From Streptomyces sp. NBC_01460 (lineage in GTDB: Bacteria; Actinomycetota; Actinomycetes; Streptomycetales; Streptomycetaceae): DNA of 64,000 nucleotides. The DNA is taken from positions 8,308,001 to 8,372,000 of the forward strand of contig NZ_CP109473.1 in assembly GCF_036227405.1 (NCBI RefSeq), read 5' to 3'. This document shows positions 24,324-32,720 of the stretch, in pieces (position 1 is the first letter of the stretch; each line of letters opens with the position of its first letter). The notes under the pieces were generated by a model, which had not been told where the DNA came from, did no database searches, and saw nothing but the letters and a program-made list of their open reading frames with translations. The translations under genes and the position numbers were made by a program.

Positions 24324-24923
24324 TCAGCCGTTCCGCACGGCCAGCACCAGGAATCGGCTGTCCTCGTCGGTGTACGTGTCCATCCGCCATCCCGCATCGG
24401 CCAGCAGCGGCGCGAGACGGGGCTCGGCCCTGAGATCGTCGTCGGAGAGGTCCCGGCCGTGCCGTGAGGCCAGCGCGGCACGCCCGACGGGGTGGAAGAG
24501 GGCGAGCCGGCCACCCGGGCGCACCACGCGCGCCAGCTCTTCGAGCCCTCGCGCCGGGTGCGGGAGATGAGAGACCAGGCCGGCGGCGAAGACGGCGTCC
24601 AGGGCTCCGGCGCGCAGGGGGAGCTGCCCGACATCGGCCAGGAGCAGCGCGCCGCTCGTTCCTCGTCCCGCGCGCAGCGCAGCGTCCAGCATGGCGGGTG
24701 TCAGGTCGGCGCCCAGCACCGTCCCACCGGGGCCGACCGCCGTCCGCAGGGCCGGCAGGGCACGTCCCATGCCGCAGCCCGCGTCGAGCACGGCGCCCCC
24801 GGGACGCAGCCTCAGCTCGTCGACGGCGGCGGCGTAGGCGGGGCCGTCATCGGGGAAACGGCTGTCCCAGCCCGCCGCCCGCGGGGTGAAGAAGTCTTGG
24901 ACGTGCGTGTGGTCGTCGGCCAT
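24324..24923 (-). CDS. Class I SAM-dependent methyltransferase
   Basis: 199 residues from the ATG at 24923. Methyltransf_11 motifs: GGAVLDAGCGMGRALPAL (motif I, about 42-59), GADLTPAMLDAAL (acidic residue of motif II), DVGQLPLRAGALDAVFAAG (motif III) and LARVVRPGGRLALFHPV. The N-terminal VQDFFTPRAAGWDSRFPD is typical of ubiquinone/menaquinone-style small-molecule methyltransferases. No pathway genes are adjacent. Its promoter region contains a 36-bp tandem repeat (24956-25027). Confidence 0.85.
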   Translation of the reverse strand: MADDHTHVQDFFTPRAAGWDSRFPDDGPAYAAAVDELRLRPGGAVLDAGCGMGRALPALRTAVGPGGTVLGADLTPAMLDAALRAGRGTSGALLLADVGQLPLRAGALDAVFAAGLVSHLPHPARGLEELARVVRPGGRLALFHPVGRAALASRHGRDLSDDDLRAEPRLAPLLADAGWRMDTYTDEDSRFLVLAVRNG

Positions 24924-24955
24924 GGGGACATGATCGCTCAGTCCGCACCCGAGCG

Positions 24956-25027
24956 AAACGACGCGCGTGGGTGCACACGTTCGAACTCTGCAAACGACGC
25001 GATACGGTGCACACGTTCGAACCCTGC
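24956..25027. repeat. Two tandem 36-bp direct repeats between divergent genes
   Basis: Two adjacent 36-bp units (24956-24991 and 24992-25027) differ at five positions, four of them clustered (bases 11-14 of the unit). Each begins AAACGACGCG and contains GTGCACACGTTCGAAC with the internal palindromes GTGCAC and TTCGAA. The pair lies between the starts of the methyltransferase (leftward) and the MHYT gene (rightward) and could be a double operator or a recent duplication. Confidence 0.75.
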
Positions 25028-25120
25028 CCGATCGTTCGGGAACATCTCTCTGTCATATCCCAGCACCTTTCGGAATGCGCCCCTGGTATGCGCTCCGGAG
25101 CGGGCTAGCGTCCCGGACCC

Positions 25121-25906
25121 ATGGGACACCTGGACCACGCCACCTTCGGCTGGCTGACACCCGTGCTGTCGTACGCGATGGCATCGATCGGCGCCGCTCT
25201 CGGACTGCGCTGCACCGTGCGCGCACTCGGTACCCACGGCCGTTCGCGCCGCAACTGGCTCCTCACGGCCGCCTCCGCGCTCGGCACCGGCATCTGGACG
25301 ATGCATTTCGTCGCCATGCTCGGATTCGGTGTCACCGGCACCGACATCCGCTACGACGTGCCGCTCACCCTGCTCAGCCTGCTGGTCGCCATGCTGGTGG
25401 TGGGGGCGGGAGTCTTCACGGTCGGCTACAGCCGCGACCGCTCGCGGGCCCTGCTCGCCGGCGGTCTCACCACCGGCCTCGGCGTCGCCAGCATGCACTA
25501 CCTGGGCATGGCCGCCCTGCGCCTCCACGGCACGGTCACCTATGACCCGATGCTGGTCGGGGTGTCGGTGACCATCGCCGTCATCGCGGCCACCGCGGCT
25601 CTGTGGGCCGCACTGAACATCAAGTCGCCGGGGGCGGTGGCGCTCGCGTCGCTGGTCATGGGAGCGGCGGTGAGCAGCATGCACTACACGGGCATGCTGG
25701 CCGTCGGTGTCCGGGTCGCACCCTCGGGATCCGCCCTGCCCGGCGCGACGGTGATGCAGTTCATCTTTCCCCTCGCCGTCGGCCTCGGGTCGTACCTCTT
25801 CCTCACCTCGGCGTTCGTCGCGCTTTCTCCGGCAGCCCGGGAACGTCCCTCCGAAACGCCCGTCGCGGCCTTCGACGACAAGTCCGCGAGGGCGGCGACC
25901 CCCTGA
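25121..25906 (+). CDS. MHYT-domain integral membrane sensor protein
   Basis: 261 residues with seven hydrophobic segments. The three MHYT motifs, each near the outer end of a helix, are MHFVAM, MHYLGM and MHYTGM, as in the family proposed to bind a metal such as copper and sense oxygen, CO or NO. Here the MHYT region forms the entire protein, with no GGDEF/EAL or kinase output; the C-terminal ~30 residues are short and polar. Any signal would have to be passed to a partner. The conservon sensor kinase starts 75 bp downstream in the same direction and is a candidate partner (inference). Confidence 0.92.
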   Translation: MGHLDHATFGWLTPVLSYAMASIGAALGLRCTVRALGTHGRSRRNWLLTAASALGTGIWTMHFVAMLGFGVTGTDIRYDVPLTLLSLLVAMLVVGAGVFTVGYSRDRSRALLAGGLTTGLGVASMHYLGMAALRLHGTVTYDPMLVGVSVTIAVIAATAALWAALNIKSPGAVALASLVMGAAVSSMHYTGMLAVGVRVAPSGSALPGATVMQFIFPLAVGLGSYLFLTSAFVALSPAARERPSETPVAAFDDKSARAATP

Positions 25907-25981
25907 GGAACGCCGGACCACGGCCCCCCTGTCGTACAGAGCATTCGGGGCACAGAGCTCCCCACCCGGAACGAGGAGGCC

Positions 25982-28555
25982 ATGCGCAGACCCCGCACGA
26001 CGACCCCGGACCCCGGTGCACACGCCGACGGGCCGGTGACACCGCCGCGCGGCAGGCGCGCACACGCAGGACGGCCCGCCGACGAAGGCCCAGGGCACGA
26101 CGCACAGCCGCCCGGGCAGGGTGGGCGGGGGAGGTCCCTGCGCCCCCGGACGGTACGGGCGAAGATCATCTCGCTGCTGATGGTGCCCGTCGTCTCCCTC
26201 CTCGCCCTCTGGGGGTTCGCCACCGTCACCACGGCCCAGGACGTGGCGCGCCTGCGCGAGGTCCAGCGCGTGGACGGAGCGGTGCGCGCTCCGGTCACCT
26301 CGGCCGTGGGCGCCCTCCAGAGCGAACGCACGGCGGCGCTCCGCCAACTGGCGGATCCCGGCGCCGACCACGTGGCCGCACTGAAGGACCGGGCCGCACG
26401 GACGGACGCCGCGCTCGAAGCCCTCCGCCTGGACGACGACCACACCGTCGCCGACGCGGGCATCCTTCCCGCGGGGGCGGCCGCCCGGCTCGGCGCCTTC
26501 CTGGACCGTGCGGAGCAGTTGGGCGCCCTGCGCACCCGGCTCCTGGACCCGCCCCGGAAAGAGACCGGCACGACCTCGGCCACGGACGCCGGGACCCGCA
26601 CCGCGTTCACGGAGTACACCGAGACCATCACCGCGGCCTTCGGTGTCTCCGGGGCCCTGACCGGCACCCAGGACGCAGAGACCGGCTCCGAGTCCCGCGT
26701 CCAGCTCGAACTGGCCCGGAGCGGGGAGATGCTGGCACGCGAGGAGACGCTGCTGGCGTCGGCCGCACCGGCCGGCACGCTCGAAGGGGAACAGCTCCGT
26801 CTGTTCACCGGGGCCGTGGCGACCCGCCGGACGCTGGCCGCAGCGTCCGGCGGCGACCTTCCGGCCGCCGGGCGCGAGGCCTGGAGGGCCCTCGGCGAAC
26901 GCGGCGCCTACCGGCGGCTCACCGCGGCCGAGGACGCGGTGCTGGCAGCACCGCCGGGCCGCCGCGCGGCGAAGGCGGTGCCCGCCACCTGGGAGCGGGA
27001 CGCGGCGGCGGTACGCACGGCGCTGCGAGCCATCGAGACGGGTGCCGGTGACCGGGCGGCCGACCCGGCGGGCCCCTTCGCACGCGCGCTCCTCAGCCCT
27101 GCCGGTGCGGCCGTCCTCCTCGGATTCCTCGCCGTCGCCGCCTCACTGGTGATCTCCGTGCGGATCGGCCGTGCGCTCGTCGTCGAACTCGTCGGTCTCC
27201 GCGACACCGCGCTGGAGATCGCGTGGCGCAAACTGCCCCATGCCATGCGGCGGCTGCGCGCGGGCGAGGAGATCGACGTGCGGGCCGAGACCCCGGCCGG
27301 GCGTGCGTCCCACGACGAGATCGGTCAGGTGGGCGAAGCCCTGGACACCGTGCACCGCGCGGCCCTCGACGCCGCGGTCGAGCGCGCCGAACTCGCCAGC
27401 GGCATCTCCGGGGTATTCGTCAACCTGGCCCGCCGCAGCCAGGTCCTCGTCCACCGCCAGCTCGCCCTCCTCGACGGTATGGAGCGCCGTGCCGACGACC
27501 CGGGCGAACTCGGTGACCTGTTCCGCCTCGACCACCTCACGACCCGGATGAGGCGGCATGCGGAGAGCCTGATCATCCTCTCCGGCGCCGCCCCCGGACG
27601 CGCCTGGCGGGTGCCCGTACCGCTGACCGACGTCGTACGCGCCGCGGTCTCGGAGATCGAGGACTACGCGCGCGTGGAGGTACGCGCGCTGCCGGACGCC
27701 GGTGTGAAGGGCGCGGCCGTGGCCGACCTCACCCACCTGCTGGCCGAACTCGTCGAGAACGCCGCGCAGTTCTCGCCGCCCCACACCAAGGTGCGGATCA
27801 GCGGAGAGCCCGTGGGCAACGGATACGCCCTCGAGATCGAGGACCGTGGGCTCGGCATGGGCAAGGAACTTCTCGACGAGGCCAACCGGCGCATCGAGCA
27901 GTCCGAGACCCTCGATCTCTTCGACAGCGACCGGCTCGGCCTCTTCGTCGTCAGCAGACTCTCCGCCCGCCACCACGTCAAGGTGCAGTTGCGCACCTCC
28001 GCCTACGGAGGGACCACCGCGGTGGTCCTGCTGCCGACCGCGTGCCTCCAGGCCGGGCTCCCGGAAGGCCGGCCCGTCGGCACGGCGGACGCCGCGGCCG
28101 GCTCGACGACCGTGGCCAGGGACGACATGGGCCCGGGGCACGGTGCCTGCCCGCACCCGCGTCCCCCCGCGTTCCCCGCCCCGGTCGCCGTACCGGCCCT
28201 CGAACCGAGTACGGAATCCGGCGGACGGACGGGACCCCGGCCGGGCACGGCCCCCGTGAAGACCCTCCACCGGCGGGCGGCTTCCGCGGAGGAGGACGGA
28301 GAGCTCCCCCGTCGCGTGCGGCAGGCCAGCCTCGTACCGCAACTGCGCGAGCAGCCGCGCAGGGAGGAGGACGAGCACCACGCCGCCGGGTCCGCGCCCG
28401 CGGTGGGGCGTACCCCCGAGCAGGCACGCGACCGCATGACCGCCTACCGGGACGGATGGGTCCGCGGCGGCGGGGCGGTGCCCGGGAGAACCCCCAGCGC
28501 ACGCTCCGCACCCGCATCCCTCTTCCGCCGGTACACCGAAGGAGACCAGACATGA
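25982..28555 (+). CDS. cvnA: Conservon sensor histidine-kinase-like protein CvnA
   Basis: 857 residues. An Arg/Pro-rich cytoplasmic lead is followed by TM1 (about 61-83, IISLLMVPVVSLLALWGF). A large extracytoplasmic nitrate/nitrite-sensor-like helical region follows, then TM2 (AVLLGFLAVAASLVISVRI) and a linker. The GHKL ATPase domain has N-box ELVENAAQFSPPHTKV and G-box IEDRGLGMGKELL. No classical phospho-acceptor H-box is obvious, as is common in CvnA proteins. The C-terminal ~170 residues are low-complexity. The next gene starts inside its stop (ATGA). In conservons CvnA controls the small GTPase CvnD through CvnB and CvnC. Confidence 0.93.
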   Translation: MRRPRTTTPDPGAHADGPVTPPRGRRAHAGRPADEGPGHDAQPPGQGGRGRSLRPRTVRAKIISLLMVPVVSLLALWGFATVTTAQDVARLREVQRVDGAVRAPVTSAVGALQSERTAALRQLADPGADHVAALKDRAARTDAALEALRLDDDHTVADAGILPAGAAARLGAFLDRAEQLGALRTRLLDPPRKETGTTSATDAGTRTAFTEYTETITAAFGVSGALTGTQDAETGSESRVQLELARSGEMLAREETLLASAAPAGTLEGEQLRLFTGAVATRRTLAAASGGDLPAAGREAWRALGERGAYRRLTAAEDAVLAAPPGRRAAKAVPATWERDAAAVRTALRAIETGAGDRAADPAGPFARALLSPAGAAVLLGFLAVAASLVISVRIGRALVVELVGLRDTALEIAWRKLPHAMRRLRAGEEIDVRAETPAGRASHDEIGQVGEALDTVHRAALDAAVERAELASGISGVFVNLARRSQVLVHRQLALLDGMERRADDPGELGDLFRLDHLTTRMRRHAESLIILSGAAPGRAWRVPVPLTDVVRAAVSEIEDYARVEVRALPDAGVKGAAVADLTHLLAELVENAAQFSPPHTKVRISGEPVGNGYALEIEDRGLGMGKELLDEANRRIEQSETLDLFDSDRLGLFVVSRLSARHHVKVQLRTSAYGGTTAVVLLPTACLQAGLPEGRPVGTADAAAGSTTVARDDMGPGHGACPHPRPPAFPAPVAVPALEPSTESGGRTGPRPGTAPVKTLHRRAASAEEDGELPRRVRQASLVPQLREQPRREEDEHHAAGSAPAVGRTPEQARDRMTAYRDGWVRGGGAVPGRTPSARSAPASLFRRYTEGDQT

Positions 28556-28989
28556 TCGTGAACGAGAGGCCCGGAAGGGCTTCCCGAGGCTCCGGCGAGC
28601 TCGACTGGCTGCTGGACGATCTCGTCGCACGGATCGCCGACATCCGGCATGCCGTCGTGCTGAGCAACGACGGCCTCGCCGTCGGCGCGTCCCACGCCCT
28701 GAGCCGTGAGGACGCCGAGCACCTCGCTGCCGTGGCATCGGGCTTCAACAGCCTGGCGAAGGGCGCGGGGCGGCACTTCGGAGCCGGGGGCGTACGTCAG
28801 ACGATGGTCGAGATGGACGACGGCTTCCTGTTCGTGGCCGCCGCGGGGGACGGCTCCTGCCTCACCGTGCTGAGCATGGCCCTCGCGGACATCGGCCTCG
28901 TTGCCTACGAGATGGCACGCCTGGTGAAGCGGGTCGGCGAACACCTCGCCTCCCCGGTGAGGCTCGCCGGACCACCGGCGACGGGCTGA
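28552..28989 (+). CDS. cvnB: Roadblock/LC7 protein CvnB
   Basis: 145 residues from the ATG at 28552, overlapping the cvnA stop. Roadblock/LC7 fold: LDWLLDDLVARIADIRHAVV, LSNDGLAVGASHALSREDAE (in part), and a C-terminal strand/helix VLSMALADIGLVAYEMARLV. It is the MglB-like partner of the conservon GTPase and probably a GAP or scaffold for it. A close relative lies at 30477-30908. Confidence 0.93.
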   Translation: MIVNERPGRASRGSGELDWLLDDLVARIADIRHAVVLSNDGLAVGASHALSREDAEHLAAVASGFNSLAKGAGRHFGAGGVRQTMVEMDDGFLFVAAAGDGSCLTVLSMALADIGLVAYEMARLVKRVGEHLASPVRLAGPPATG

Positions 28990-28999
28990 GGACGGGCAC

Positions 29000-29521
29000 G
29001 TGCGGATGCAAGAGGGCGGAGTGTCGCCGGGACGCCCGGAGGTTCCCCCGCCGGGGCGCGTCGACGGAGGGCCGCCCGGCCGCGGATACGGCGTGCCTGC
29101 CGCAGGCGACGGTCTCGCCCCCGCCGGACACGGTGTACCGCCCGGCAGCCAGTGGTACGACGCCGAGGCGGGCCCGTTGGTCCGCCCCTACGCGGTCACC
29201 GGTGGCCGGACGCAAGCGGGTCCCAGCGGCGTGCGGTTCGACCTGATCGCCCTCGTGGCGGCGGACGACGACGCGGAGGATAGGCAGGGCGAGGCGTTGC
29301 TCGGCCCCGAGCACCGGGCGTTGCTCGCTCTCTGCCAGGAGGAGATCCAGTCGGTCGCGGAACTGTCGGCGGACGCCGACCTGCCCGTCGGCGTCGTGCG
29401 GGTGCTCCTCGGCGACCTGCTGGAGGCCGGCTGCGTACGGGTCAGCAGGCCCGTCCCGCCCGCACAACTGCCTGACGAACGCATCCTGCGTGAGGTGATC
29501 GACGGCCTCCGGGCGCTCTGA
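29000..29521 (+). CDS. cvnC: DUF742 protein CvnC
   Basis: 173 residues from the GTG at 29000 (GAGGA upstream); an ATG at 29006 is an alternative. The first ~45 residues are Gly/Pro-rich. The DUF742 domain begins at LVRPYAVTGGRTQ and ends in a winged-helix-like part (LGPEHRALLALCQEEIQSVA, LPVGVVRVLLGDLLEAGCV). It is the third conservon component; its role is not settled. A 171-bp gap follows before cvnD, whereas these two genes normally overlap. Confidence 0.92.
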   Translation: MRMQEGGVSPGRPEVPPPGRVDGGPPGRGYGVPAAGDGLAPAGHGVPPGSQWYDAEAGPLVRPYAVTGGRTQAGPSGVRFDLIALVAADDDAEDRQGEALLGPEHRALLALCQEEIQSVAELSADADLPVGVVRVLLGDLLEAGCVRVSRPVPPAQLPDERILREVIDGLRAL

Positions 29522-29692
29522 GAGCTCCGGGAACGGTCGTGCGAACCGCCTACTCACGAAGAATGACGACTCCGGCCGGGCACTGAACGAACCCGTACGG
29601 ACACATAAGTCACATTGCGTTCACCCTCCTTGGTGACTGCCTCTGATTGCCATGCTGTCGCCCTCTGACGGCACTCGCGAGAGAAGTGATCG

Positions 29693-30328
29693 ATGTCCTC
29701 CGAGCATGTGGACAGCACAGACGCGGACGATTCCGGCGAGTCCGGAGCGCTCGCCCTGAAGATACTGGTCGCCGGCGGCTTCGGCGTCGGCAAGACGACC
29801 CTCGTGGGCGCGGTGAGCGAGATCCGGCCGCTGCGGACCGAGGAACTCCTCAGTGAGGCCGGTCAGTCCGTCGACGACACCGGGGGCGTGGACCAGAAGA
29901 CCACCACCACGGTCGCCATGGACTTCGGAAGGATCACCATCCGCTCGGGTCTGTCGCTCTACCTGTTCGGCACCCCGGGGCAGGACCGGTTCTGGTTCCT
30001 GTGGGACGAACTCGCGCAGGGTGCGCTCGGAGCCGTCGTCCTCGCCGACACACGGCGCCTCGAGGACTGCTTCCCGGCCGTCGACTACTTCGAGCACCGC
30101 CGTATCCCGTTCGTCGTCGCCGTCAACTGCTTCACGGGCGCACGGACCTATGCGGAGGACGACGTCTCGCGGGCACTGGATCTGGACGGGGGAACGCCCG
30201 TCGTCCTGTGCGACGCGCGTGACCGCGCCTCCGGCAAGGAGGTCCTCATCCGCATGGTCGAATACGCCGGGCGCATGCATACGGCGCGGCTGCTCGAATC
30301 GGTCGGTCAGGCGTCCGGTCCGGGGTGA
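29693..30328 (+). CDS. cvnD: Conservon small GTPase CvnD
   Basis: 211 residues. The P-loop GGFGVGKTTLVG (about residues 27-38), switch region TTTTVAMDFGRITI, Walker B/switch II LYLFGTPGQDRFWFLWDEL and VAVNCF (NKxD equivalent) mark the MglA/Rab-like family. The second residue of the P-loop block and the TPGQDRF motif match other CvnD proteins. It has its own short leader: the upstream gap carries GAGAGAAG near the start and may hold a separate promoter. It switches between GTP and GDP states under CvnA-CvnB control. Confidence 0.93.
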   Translation: MSSEHVDSTDADDSGESGALALKILVAGGFGVGKTTLVGAVSEIRPLRTEELLSEAGQSVDDTGGVDQKTTTTVAMDFGRITIRSGLSLYLFGTPGQDRFWFLWDELAQGALGAVVLADTRRLEDCFPAVDYFEHRRIPFVVAVNCFTGARTYAEDDVSRALDLDGGTPVVLCDARDRASGKEVLIRMVEYAGRMHTARLLESVGQASGPG

Positions 30329-30476
30329 GAACGTCACGGCCGTCCCCGCCCGGGGGCGTGCCGGAGCCCCGTCCTCGACGGCGGGCGGGCCGTGGCGCGA
30401 AGCAACGCCCCCGGGACCGTGCGGCGCTTGCCCGCAGGGGAGCCGTGCGCAAGGCTTGCGCGGACGTGGGGAACAG

Positions 30477-30908
30477 ATGAACGGGGAGGACGAGCACATG
30501 GCGCTGGACCGGGGACTCGACTGGCTTCTTGACGATCTCACCGGCCGGGTGGAGCACATCCGGCACGCGCTGGTGCTCTCGAACGACGGGCTGGTGACCG
30601 GCGCCAGCACGAGCCTGGCCCGGGAGGACGCGGAACACCTGGCGGCGGTCTCGTCCGGACTGCAGAGCCTGGCCCGAGGATCCGGACGGCACTTCGGGGC
30701 CGGGAGGGCGCGCCAGACCATGGTGGAGTTCGATGAGGCGCTGCTCTTCGTGACAGCGGCGGGGGACGGCAGTTGCCTCTGTGTCCTGACCGCGGCCGAA
30801 GCCGATGTGGGCCAGGTCGCCTACGAGATGACCCTGCTGGTCAATCGCGTGGGTGAACACCTCGGTGTGACGGCACGGCAGGGTGTGGAGAGTATCGACC
30901 GCCTCTGA
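30477..30908 (+). CDS. Second roadblock/LC7 protein (CvnB-like)
   Basis: 143 residues from the ATG at 30477 with GGGGAA just upstream. It is strongly similar to the CvnB at 28552: LDWLLDDLTGRVEHIRHALV, LSNDGLVTGASTSLAREDAE, GSGRHFGAGRARQTMVEFDE (each quoted in part) and the VGQVAYEMTLLVNRVGEHL end. It lies 148 bp after cvnD. It looks like a duplicated CvnB that could compete with, or substitute for, the first one on the GTPase. The transcript may be separate because of the gap. Confidence 0.9.
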   Translation: MNGEDEHMALDRGLDWLLDDLTGRVEHIRHALVLSNDGLVTGASTSLAREDAEHLAAVSSGLQSLARGSGRHFGAGRARQTMVEFDEALLFVTAAGDGSCLCVLTAAEADVGQVAYEMTLLVNRVGEHLGVTARQGVESIDRL

Positions 30909-31015
30909 CCTGCTCTTTCCGTGGACCGGCAGGAGTTGTCCACAGGCTCCGCGAGCGTGTCCTCCCCCGGCTACCGTGGTCACACAGAGTATTCGACTCA
31001 CGGGGGAGAGAAGCC

Positions 31016-31990
31016 ATGACCATCACGGAGGACACCCGTAGGCCCACCGCCGGTGCGGCGGAGCCGGAGCGTGTGTCGGCAGGTCGCGCGGCTCAGGAAC
31101 TGACGTTGAAGCGAGGTGAATTCGACCTGGCCGTCCATCTGGGCCTGATCGAAGCGGAGCCCGCCGCGGGAGGGGCGAGGCCGCGTATCCGCCGGCAGGA
31201 GATCGACCGGCTGCGCGCCCGGCCGGGATTCCCCGAATCGCTTCGCGACCAGGTGCGTACCGCGGGCACGGCGGAAGGCGCCGCCCTGCTCGGAGTCAGC
31301 CCCGTGCGCTTCACGGGCCTGGCCCGCATCGGCTGCGTCTCGCCGGTCGCGTTCTATCTGAACCGCTATCGCGCAGTGGTCTGGCTCTACCTGGTCGACG
31401 AGCTCCTCGGCTTCGCCGCGCGGGAACCCGACCTGATCGCGGGGAAGAGCCCGGTGGGAATGCGGACCATGCTGGAGGCGGGCACCGACCGGCGTGCGCG
31501 CAACTGGCGTTCGCGCAGGATCGACCGGTCGCTGAGCCGGGCGGCGGACCCGTGGGCACGCGCCGCCCTGCAGGCATCCGCTCTGGACCCGGTGCAGCTC
31601 GCCGAGGTGGTGGAGGACCCCTACGAGCGTGCCTATCTGGCCCGTGTGCAGCCGGATCCCGCCTTCGGCCGGCCGGGGTCGATGGCCGGGAGGGAGGCCA
31701 TGGCGAAGCTGATGCTGGCGGACGATCCGGATGAAATCCTCTGGCGTCGGGTGAATCTGACGCTGGAGCTCGAACGGGCGCGTGAGATCCGCGGCGCCCC
31801 GCGGCCCGGATGCGACCCCGCGTTCCGACCGGAGCCCGGAGGAGCGGTGCCGGGCGGACCGGCGTCTGCCTCCGGGAGGAACGTCCGGGTGCCGGACCGC
31901 GTGGCCGTCCGCCCTGGAGCGCGGCCCGGCCCGAGGCGGGGGCTGCTGGCCCGGATCGGACTGCGCAGGCCCGGGCGCGGAGATCATTAA
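31016..31990 (+). CDS. DUF6397-type hypothetical protein
   Basis: 324 residues from the ATG at 31016 with GGGGGAGAG upstream. The N-terminal half (RAAQELTLKRGEFDLAVHLG, IRRQEIDRLRARPGFPESLR in part, GVSPVRFTGLARIGCVSPV) resembles the DUF6397 family, which I recall from streptomycete genomes and which appears to have winged-helix-like DNA-binding elements. The middle is helical and Arg-rich (RRARNWRSRRIDRSLSRAA); the last ~75 residues are low-complexity and basic. The function is not established. The upstream 107 bp contains a GC-rich region with an AGTATTCGACTCACGGGGG leader. Confidence 0.68.
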   Translation: MTITEDTRRPTAGAAEPERVSAGRAAQELTLKRGEFDLAVHLGLIEAEPAAGGARPRIRRQEIDRLRARPGFPESLRDQVRTAGTAEGAALLGVSPVRFTGLARIGCVSPVAFYLNRYRAVVWLYLVDELLGFAAREPDLIAGKSPVGMRTMLEAGTDRRARNWRSRRIDRSLSRAADPWARAALQASALDPVQLAEVVEDPYERAYLARVQPDPAFGRPGSMAGREAMAKLMLADDPDEILWRRVNLTLELERAREIRGAPRPGCDPAFRPEPGGAVPGGPASASGRNVRVPDRVAVRPGARPGPRRGLLARIGLRRPGRGDH

Positions 31991-32029
31991 AGCATTGCGT
32001 GGTGGGGTGCCACGGGGCATCTTGGGGCC

Positions 32030-32518
32030 ATGCTGATCAGAGAAGCCACCGCTGAGGACTGGCCCGCCATCTGGCCTTTCTTCCATGAAATCGTCGCCGC
32101 GGGCGAGACCTTCACCTATCCGGTGGAGCTCGGTGAGGACGTGGCCCCAGGCTGGTGGCTCCTCCAGGAGCCGGACCGCACGGTCGTGGCGGTCGACGAC
32201 ACCGGGACGGTGCTCGGCACCGCCAAGATGAACAAGAACCACATGGGCAACGGCTCGCACATCGCCAGCGCCAGTTACATGGTCGCTCCCGAGCACTCCG
32301 GCAGGGGCGTGGGCCGGGCGCTGTGCGAGTACACCGTGAACTGGGCGCGTACGGCGGGGTATCGCGCCATGCAGTTCAACGCTGTGGTGGAGACGAACAC
32401 CCATGCCGTGCGGCTGTACAAGTCCCTCGGCTTCGAAGTCATCGGGACCCTGCCCGAGGGGTTCAACCATCCCACCGAGGGCTATGTAGGCCTGCACATC
32501 ATGCACAAGCCTCTCTGA
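32030..32518 (+). CDS. GNAT-family N-acetyltransferase
   Basis: 162 residues. GNAT signatures: acetyl-CoA loop VAPEHSGRGVGRALCEY (about residues 84-100), the following helix TVNWARTAGYRAMQFNAVVE and the C-terminal strand RLYKSLGFEVIGTLPEGF. It has the compact form of the phosphinothricin/serine-type acetyltransferases that act on small amines; the substrate is unknown. The start at 32030 has only a GGGG close by. No operon partner. Confidence 0.88.
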   Translation: MLIREATAEDWPAIWPFFHEIVAAGETFTYPVELGEDVAPGWWLLQEPDRTVVAVDDTGTVLGTAKMNKNHMGNGSHIASASYMVAPEHSGRGVGRALCEYTVNWARTAGYRAMQFNAVVETNTHAVRLYKSLGFEVIGTLPEGFNHPTEGYVGLHIMHKPL

Positions 32519-32633
32519 AGACACCTCACAGCCGCCCGGAGCGTCGGTGAGGACAGTGGCTTCCGGCCATCCTGATGTGTCCGGCATGTCACAAGTAGAG
32601 GCGATCTGGGCATGGTTGGCGCATCGCTGAGGC

Positions 32634-32682
32634 GTGGGGCGAGTGCGCCCCCTGGGGCAGGGGGCAGTACTGTGCGCCCCAC
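32634..32682 (+). promoter_or_regulatory. Nested inverted repeat in the leader of the LAETG gene
   Basis: An outer stem GTGGGGCG / CGCCCCAC (32634-32641 with 32675-32682) encloses an inner stem GCCCCC / GGGGGC (32647-32652 with 32660-32665). The structure lies 39 bp before the LAETG start and 116 bp after the GNAT stop. It may be an operator, a structured 5' leader or a terminator. Confidence 0.4.
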
Positions 32683-32720
32683 CGCCCTTCCAGCGGTGAA
32701 CTCATATGGAGGAAGAATCC

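Noticed and set aside
24971..25027. tRNA-like T-loop (GTTCGAAC) in the 36-bp repeats
   Set aside because: The T-loop-like heptamer is present in each copy, but flanking bases do not form a T-stem, acceptor stem or anticodon arm on either strand.
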